Shown piece after piece: positions 57,501-64,000 of a DNA stretch of 64,000 nt (positions are counted from its first letter, which is position 1; the number at the start of each line of letters is the position of its first letter). The stretch spans positions 845,385 through 909,384 of the forward strand of contig JAYKAV010003266.1 in the NCBI GenBank assembly GCA_035582835.1, in the 5' to 3' direction. The stretch is from Phoebastria nigripes. Lineage: Eukaryota > Chordata > Aves > Procellariiformes > Diomedeidae. The translations under genes and the position numbers were made by a program. Below the pieces are notes generated by a model that was given only the letters and a program-made list of their open reading frames with translations, made no database searches and had not been told where the DNA came from.

Positions 57501-60500
57501 GTAGGCTTCCTGGAACTTTTTATCCATGTAGGTATTTTTATGGATTTATACTAACACTTGACACTGAAAAGTCAGTCTTCTCCAGCTGCCAATTACTTCA
57601 AGATTACTTTATGCAATTATAAGCCTACATGTTTTTTCTTTAGGTAAGGCAAACAAACTAAATCATTAGGGCTTGTGCTCATCATATTTAGGAAAATAGC
57701 ATTAATTTAGATTAGAATTGGACTGTTAATTGTACATGTTAATAGAATTCCTTTGGGGGTGAATTTCTACATCATGAAGAAATGCAAGTCCCACGGGACT
57801 GGAAAGGGCTACTGCAAAAGCACCACCAGACCCACTGAGACCACAGCTGTGAAAAGGAAAACTACACATACGTGTTTCTATTTAAAAGCCTGAAGTTATA
57901 TTTAAAATGTGTAATTTAAATTTGCCCCCAGACTGCTTTAAATTACTCATTTCTCACTTATGCAGGATATTGCACAAGGAATTCCTTGGTTAGCGACTAA
58001 CCCTAAATTGTAGACTTCCCAACATAATTAAACACCAGCACATGCAGATATTTCAACACAATCACTCACGCATTCCTGTTGTGTTTTAAATATAAAACTA
58101 CCCATAAATAAAATCATCTTAACACTTTTATTGCAGTATTTCCTTGAGAAATCTTGACACTTAATTTTTTTAAATTNATCTATTTAAAATAATGTTGACC
58201 AAATTAATGATTCAAAAATCCTGTATTGGTCTGACTAGTAACAATTCTCAAATGGCTGTGAATGTATAGAATTACCTTTAGTTGTCCTTATCTATTTTGG
58301 ATATGATTTTAATTGCCCAGTGTAGGGAAAAACTAGTGCAAAAAGAATCCTTCCTATTTTTTTTTTCCACACTTTCCTAACTTATGTTGGGACCTTTCCT
58401 AAATTACATTGCTCCATGTTTTAAGAATCAGGTTGAGTTTCTACATAGTATGAGAGCATAACAGTGTTCCATAGTAGACAAGTGGTTTCTTTGGTCGGTA
58501 AATAGGAGTGTGTTACTATCATACTGTATCATGGCCTAGCAGGGCTGGTTGCCTGTTAAGAAGGTGAACTGGTAATCTCTGGGATAATGTTAAACATCTC
58601 TGATGGGCATTAGACATGGAACTCCAAATGTTCTACTTAGTTGTGCTCCAAAATCATATACTTAAAAGCAAAACAAAACCCAAGCACTTTGCCATTAATG
58701 AGTTGCAACAGCACAAGCCACTTTTGCTGGGCTTGCTCTTATAATGGTAGCTTTGATGTGCCGCATTCAGAAAGAGTAACTGCAAGGGTAAAGTGTCTTT
58801 TTCCTCCTCAGACTTCAGTTTAAAAATGAACACAATTGTATTTTCTTGTTATACGAAAAGGCTTACTTAAATTTTGAGGCTTTTGTTAGATTTTAAAAAT
58901 GGCTTGTCAAGAAGTATGCAGCCCTTTCATAATTACTTATGTCTATAGAAACTATTTTTTTCTTCATTTAAAAACCCTTCAAAATCATTGGATAAAAGTC
59001 AGAGCTGCAGGTATTCAGAGCCAGTAAGTAATTGCAAATTCACCAAACAGGTCCTCAGCTAGAAACCAGTAGTAGTGTCTTGAGTGCCGAAAGCTCCATA
59101 TGCCAGCCCTTAGCCTGTCTAATCACCTTCTTTTGATTTTGTTACCATAGATTGGAAATTGCAAGGAGCTGCTATGTACAGAATTTATAACCTAGTCCTG
59201 GTACTGTTTTCTCTGAGGTCTACTCTGTCAGCTGCTCTGAAAAAAATTACTGTAGCCTACCAACCAGAAATCTTTGAAAAGTATTAAGGAGCTACCTTGC
59301 ATGTATATGTAACGTGATGGTTGTTTTGTACGTGCTGAGCTTCTTACAGGATGGGGAGATGTGCTGTTCTCTTCAGGTAACAGGATTAATGCTTCAGAGG
59401 GTTGAAAACACCTGAATTGTTTAAATTGGTCTAGGTAATTTTGACAGCTTGTGAATTTTACAGTTCTTCCCTCTGTCCTGTTAAAAGAGTAGGTACCAAA
59501 AACTAACCCTGATGAAATGCTTCAAAAATAAAGCCCATGCAAGTGAAAAAGAAGATTGGGAAGAGAAAGATGTAATGACTATTAATAATGAAGACAAGCA
59601 TTTAATGTAGGGGAAAATTTTTTGAGAAGCTTAAGTACTGGAACCTAACGTGCTGCAAAATAGTCTTGAGTCCACACTTNCTTCTGAAAGTCTAGAACTG
59701 AGTTACAAGACTGTGTAAATAATTCAGAAAACTGTCCTCGATTATCAAATGTCAATATTCTTCATTTTTTCCTTTCAGCATTTCACGAAGTCTCCGTTTA
59801 CCCACAGAAGGAACTTCCCTTTTTCATCCATTTCACAGCAGGCCTATGTTCCTTTTCAGCAATGCTTGCCCTCCTCACGCACCAGTTCCCTGAGCTGATG
59901 GTCATTTTTGCTAAAGCTGTAAGTATTGTCTCTGTCATGGGGCTTACTTAGGTAATTTGTGGGATCTTTGGGAGTTTTGAGGTCCATGGTGAAGTAGGCT
60001 CTAGTCAGTCTCGTGCTTGCGGGGCATGAATTATTTTATCTCCTCTTGTAAGAATCTAGTTAGTGACAAACACTTGTTGAAATCTGGGCAAAATGTCTAT
60101 TTTGACAAGAAGGTGAACTGTTAACTATAACATACCATGGCTTTAATTTGTACTCTTACGGTGAGAGAGCAGCATTTCAGCACCAGAGAAGTTTTGCCAC
60201 AGAGCACTGTGTTGAGTATGGATTTTATTCTCATAGAAGTGGAAGACTGCAGTGTGAGCGCCTCAAAAAAATAAATTTGTTGACTGGAGATTTTGAGAAG
60301 TGAGTAAAAGGCAGGCTGGACTGCAGGAAAAACAGGTCTCTTGCTGAGCATTGGAAACTAGTAGCATGATGTGAATGGAATGGATGAGAACAGAGGTAAC
60401 GTAACTGTTAACTTCCAAGCCAGGTTCAGAAGTTAGTTAGCTGTCACTTACCTTTTGGGAACTAGACCAATGGTTTTATATCTCATCTGGTTCCAATTAC

Positions 60501-61655
60501 TGGATGGAGAACATGTTCAGTGACCACAGTTCTGTCATTTGAGTACCTGTTCAAGGATAGAAATTGGACTTGACNATGGCAGTCAGGCTTTTAGCTAGAT
60601 ACATTTCTAATCTGTGCTGCTTCAAATATATCTAAATATGTCTGCTGTTGAGCCATTTGTTNTTATGGGTGCCTTCTGTGCCCATGTCCTTTCTCCTTCT
60701 CTCTGCCCTGCTCTTTTTAGGGTTTCTTTTCCTTGCTTATCTGTTAATATTGCTGCTGGCTGTAACTTTGTCATCTTTCCCTGGACGCTGAAAGCTGTGC
60801 TGTCTTACTTTGACAGAGGGAGAAACTGCATAGGCAGCTTACCCTCCCCACTTCTCAAACTAAGCCATGCACTATATTTGGCTTTTATTGAACTGTGGAT
60901 CTCATGCAGTAGAGTGGAGTGGCAAATAAAGAGCTCTGAACTCTCAGTGGATCATTTATTCTAGCTTTGCTAGTCAAAATAGAGGGTGAAAGGTGTTATG
61001 CTTTCTTGCTGTTTTAATGCAGCAGGTAATGGAGACCTGGGAGGTAAGCCTTTTTTCTTAAGAATACTTTGTTCCTAAAAGCATTGGCTTTGCTAGCGAT
61101 TCTAGTCTACAGCATCCAAGTCATGCAGGCCTGAGAGTGGGGCCTCATTTCCACACAGTTCTGTTGATCTTTATGTTGGAAAATGTAGTTGGACATGCCA
61201 GTGACAAATTTCAGCGCTGCTCATAATTGGCTGGGTTCATAGTAACTAGGGTCTAACTATCTGCTTGATTAATTCTGTAAGGACTGCATTAGCAAAGTTG
61301 TATGATTTCCAAAGAGATACAAGGTCAAATGTTATGCTAACAAAGAATTGCTTGGTGAAGTTCTCTCTGCTGGGTTTCTTGAACCAAAAAAAGACTTTGT
61401 ACGAGTTAGTTGGCTTTGCATACTGGCATTTTGAATGTCAAGTGACATGTCCAAATGTGGGGAAAAAACTCCCAGGGTTTGGTCATTTGGCAGTGTGTTT
61501 ATTTCACTTATTTTCTATAGGAATGGATGGATAGTGTCTATTCAGCTGAAAAGATGATCAAGAAGCATGCATATTGCCGCATCATTCCACCAACCAAGTC
61601 ACAGTGGTGGCAGGCACAGACGAAGGAGTTCTTGCCACTCACTGTGCTAACTTAA
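42587..61655 (+). CDS. ST7L: ST7L, ST7-family membrane protein
   Basis: ST7L is the paralogue of ST7 (suppressor of tumorigenicity 7); its molecular function is poorly known. Exons: 42587-42785, 43922-44004, 45597-45756, 46304-46358, 46964-47079, 48690-48768, 49288-49442, 49971-50068, 50692-50806, 52626-52698, 53359-53461, 56605-56755, 56900-56992, 59779-59918 and 61521-61655. They give 584 aa in one frame. Exon 1 encodes an Ala/Arg-rich start and a first hydrophobic segment (about residues 38-60). Exon 2 encodes a second (about 72-98). The exon at 59779 adds a hydrophobic C-terminal stretch. The middle is strongly conserved with ST7 and ST7L, for example Trp-Val-Thr-Gly-Lys-Glu-Pro-Leu and [12 protein letters not shown], and has a helical-repeat (TPR-like) look. 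CAPZA1 next door supports ST7L over ST7. The last exon differs from mammalian ends I remember. Confidence 0.92.
43593..43653. repeat. 24-bp imperfect direct repeat in ST7L intron 1
   Basis: Two copies, 43593-43616 and 43630-43653, both start CTTGTTG and share TCCACCAGCCATGA. Only a few mismatches lie between, and the spacing is 37 bp. Confidence 0.85.
53462..56604 (+). other. ST7L: ST7L intron 11, no gene recognised
   Basis: AT-rich DNA of 3.1 kb with a pure A run of about 20 at 55444-55466. The stretch 55170-55440 is slightly GC-richer than its flanks and may be an old insertion, but I recognise no family. Confidence 0.55.
56993..59778 (+). other. ST7L: ST7L intron 13, no gene recognised
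   Basis: AT-rich DNA of 2.8 kb with short, non-conserved frames only. Ns at 57000, 58177 and 59680. Confidence 0.55.
61023..61043 (+). CDS. ST7L: Candidate in-frame microexon of ST7L
   Basis: Inside the last ST7L intron, a pyrimidine-rich tract and AG precede 21 bases ending in GAG directly before a strong GTAAGC donor. The bases read Gln-Val-Met-Glu-Thr-Trp-Glu in the frame joining exons 59779-59918 and 61521-61655. A second AG three bases later would give an 18-base version without Gln. Both keep the frame, which chance gives one time in three. I cannot confirm use. Confidence 0.35.
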
Positions 61656-62121
61656 TACTGGCAAAAGTGGAAACTGTGTATTGAGATAAACAGACAAGAA
61701 GTGAATTCTGTATTAATCTCTTGAGATTGACAGCTGAGAAGGAAATACCATCTTCCAGTATTCTGTTATTTTAGATAGAACTAATGTTAACTCCCAATCA
61801 TACTCTAATGACTAATATTCTTCCTTATTTTAATTATTAGATTATTGTACTCTTGATCCCATTCCTGATGTTTTCAGAAGCATTCAGAAAACTTGTAAGA
61901 AACAATGATATTCAATGTCAAACTAACACTTCCAATTTTATTCATAGATTGCTTCAGTATTTTAACTATAGATAATGCTGTGATGGCTGCTAACACTTTA
62001 TAAAGCATTATCTCTTGTGTTCTGGAGGTNTATGGCAGTAGCATCTAGTTGAATTTTCATACTGAAAATGGAAGTTTACCTTCTCTTTAATGACACCCGC
62101 CTCTCCACCCAAGAATACCGT

Positions 62122-62127
62122 AATAAA
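62122..62127 (+). terminator. ST7L: ST7L proximal polyadenylation signal (AATAAA)
   Basis: Canonical hexamer about 470 bp after the stop codon. Confidence 0.55.
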
Positions 62128-62267
62128 ACAATTATTATTTTCTCTATCTAGTGTATATATCTGCAGGTAATTCCAGTGCTTTAAGCTTTCTAAATGAAAA
62201 TCTTTTTCTTGTGTATTTCATTATTTGAAGTATTTTTTCATGATACTGTGTTTTAACTTATTAAATA

Positions 62268-62366
62268 GTTATTTGAGTAATATATATAAAAATTTATAAT
62301 ATATATTATATTATTATTGTATTATTATTATTATAACTATTTAATAATAGTTATTAAATATAGTAA
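62268..62366. repeat. AT-rich low-complexity block
   Basis: Nearly pure A/T sequence with TATA and TTA repeats and several short self-complementary segments, for example TAACTATTTAATAATAGTTA. It lies between the two ST7L poly(A) signals. Confidence 0.85.
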
Positions 62367-62374
62367 TTTGAGAT

Positions 62375-62380
62375 AATAAA
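62375..62380 (+). terminator. ST7L: ST7L distal polyadenylation signal (AATAAA)
   Basis: Canonical hexamer about 720 bp after the stop codon, just past the AT-rich block. Confidence 0.5.
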
Positions 62381-62400
62381 GTTCTAGATGGTAGATACCT

Positions 62401-63036
62401 GGAGTGCTTTGGCCTTAGTTGAAAAAGCAATACAAAATATATTTCCAACAAATTGTTGAATTGTTGAATTTCCAACAAATCTAGAACACAGTTTTAGGAA
62501 TGACATTAGGAAAGTATTGTGTATATGGAATTTTTCACTATAAATCTCTAAGTGACTTAAATATGACTACTTAGATTACATTTCAGTTGCTTCTTAATCA
62601 AACTGTTGTTTCCAGCAATTGAATCTACAGCAGACTGCATGCCTCTAAAGGGTTTTAAGAAGTTGAATACCTTTCTATTGACTTGAAAAGGCAGAGTTTA
62701 CATATTTTCATTTGTTAGTGCTTGAGTTTGTTTCCTCCATAATAAATCACAGGGTAAACCTTGGCAAATTGCTAAAAATATTCCAAGTGGCCAAAAATCA
62801 CAATGAAGCATTTACTAGTTCCAATGTATACAGCGTAATAGACCATCAACAGAGACTTGAGCACTGGCACCGGCTGCGAGTCGGCTCCCTCTGGAATGGG
62901 AGGCAGTCCTGCCTCCGCGCTCCCTGGCCCTAGGACCAGGCGCCAGAGGGATTTTCGTTGTGTCTTGCACAGGTGGAAGGGTTTGCAGGCACTAGGGACT
63001 GGTGCTGGCAGAAGTGCTTAGCGTTTATGGATCCAG
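62401..63036. other. Intergenic sequence downstream of ST7L
   Basis: No gene recognised. In human the next gene is WNT2B, but no WNT exon is visible before the window ends. Confidence 0.55.
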
Positions 63037-63631
63037 TGTCGTGGTTTAACCCGGCAGGCAGCTAAGCCCCACACAGCCGTTCGCTCACTCCCCCCTGGTG
63101 GGATGGGGGAGAGAATCAGAAGAGTAAAAGTGAGAAAACTCCTGGGTTGAGATAAAGACAGTTTAATAGGTAAAGCAAAAGCCATGCACGCAAGCAAAGC
63201 AAAACAAGGAATTCATTCACCACTTCCCATCAGCAGGCAGGTGTTCAGCCATCCCCAGGAAAGCAGGGCTCCATCCTGCGTAACGGTGACTTGGGAAGAC
63301 AAAGGCCATCACTCCGAACATCCCCCCCTTCCTTCCTTCTTCCCCCAGCTTTATATGCTGAGCATGACGCCATAGGGTGTGGAATATCCCTTTGGTCAGT
63401 TGGGGTCAGCTGTCCCGGCCGTGTCCCCTCCCAACTTCTTGTGCACCCCCAGCCTGCTCACTGGTGGGGTGGGGTGAGGAGCAGAAAAGGCCTTGACTCT
63501 GTGTGAGCACTGCTCAGCAGTAACAAAAACATCCCTGTGTTATCAACACTGTTTCCAGCACAAATCCAAAACATAGCCCCATACTAGCTACTGTGAAGAG
63601 AATTAACTCTATCCTAACCAAACCCAGCACA
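63037..63631 (-). mobile_element. Solo LTR of an avian endogenous retrovirus (ERVL-like)
   Basis: A 595-bp element begins TG and ends CA, and is flanked by the perfect 5-bp direct repeat TCCAG at 63032-63036 and 63632-63636. Read on the minus strand it has a TATA box, CATATAAAG (63349-63357), and downstream an ATTAAA poly(A) hexamer (63162-63167), so its transcription points left. The sequence resembles a family of LTRs that is very common in neoavian genomes. A 5-bp target duplication suits the class III (ERVL) group. No internal retroviral coding sequence is present, so this is a solo LTR left by recombination. Short frames inside it are not genes. Confidence 0.88.
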
Positions 63632-64000
63632 TCCAGTTAGAGCCAACTGTGGCTTATCAGTTCTCTTGAACTTGGACTTTTAATATTCTTTGACTAAGGA
63701 AAGATGTACCATGTGAGTCAGTGCAGGTGAGGAGAGTGGAATAGGCAGTGGTAGAGAGCTCCATATGACCTGCAGTATGAGTGCAAGTGGTCTCAGTGGG
63801 TAAGAGCTCAGCCTTGCTGTTGGTTTCAGCTAGATTTCTGATCTCTTGGAGAATCACTCTGTTCTTGAACATCAGAGACAGCTCTGTTTCTTAAGTAGTT
63901 GCTGTTCAGAATTTTCTCAGTAAGTGACAGAAGGGAGGAAGGACGCAAAAGGGATGACAATAATCCAGACAGTTCACTGAGCAAGCTGAAAAATATTCTG
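63632..64000. other. Right flank of the solo LTR
   Basis: The right-hand target duplication is followed by about 360 bp of unremarkable DNA with no gene or repeat I recognise. Confidence 0.6.

Larger units (their letters stand above)
61656..62400 (+). other. ST7L: ST7L 3' untranslated region
   Basis: AT-rich non-coding sequence after the TAA at 61653-61655, with two AATAAA hexamers. The downstream end is inferred from the second. Confidence 0.65.

Noticed and set aside
60614..60964. 116-codon frame in the last ST7L intron
   Set aside because: No splice sites join it to ST7L in frame, it contains an N, and I recognise no homology.
63184..63506. Two short open frames near the right end
   Set aside because: They fall entirely inside the non-coding solo LTR.

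Overview
This window looks like a bird nuclear genome, most likely from Neoaves. It holds five intron-bearing protein-coding genes in the order PPM1J (+), RHOC (+), MOV10 (-), CAPZA1 (-), ST7L (+). The same neighbours lie on human 1p13, so this is a conserved vertebrate syntenic block. The bird assignment rests on short introns, GC-rich gene-dense DNA on the left, no mammalian SINEs, and a 595-bp solo LTR of a type I recognise from neoavian genomes. Single Ns are scattered through the sequence.

Layout. Bases 1-7660 carry the PPM2C-type phosphatase gene PPM1J, without its N-terminal exon(s), which lie off the left edge. A CpG island at about 9780-10230 is the likely RHOC promoter and non-coding first exon, followed by an intron of about 8 kb. 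The four RHOC coding exons lie at 18153-19507. MOV10 runs on the minus strand, 27889 to 21418, in 21 coding exons (969 aa). It converges on RHOC, with about 0.4 kb between the two poly(A) signals. Its upstream region holds an interferon-response-element match and a GCCGT pentamer repeat. CAPZA1 (minus strand, 42210 to 31666, 10 exons, 286 aa) and ST7L (plus strand, 42587 to 61655, 15 exons, 584 aa) are head to head, sharing a CpG island with 376 bp between their start codons. From about 28.3 kb to 42 kb, and from 43.4 kb to the right edge, the DNA becomes AT-rich.

I assembled every gene model by hand from splice signals, reading-frame continuity and remembered vertebrate homologues. Exon lengths sum to uninterrupted frames in all five genes. 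The genes are not one pathway. They cover Ser/Thr dephosphorylation, Rho GTPase control of actin, barbed-end capping of actin, RNA helicase and antiviral silencing, and a poorly understood membrane protein family.

I found no undescribed gene system. The most useful observations are the MOV10 promoter ISRE, a candidate microexon and unfamiliar C-terminus in ST7L, the non-consensus donor of CAPZA1 exon 5, the 21-C acceptor tract in MOV10, and the intact target-site duplication around the solo LTR.
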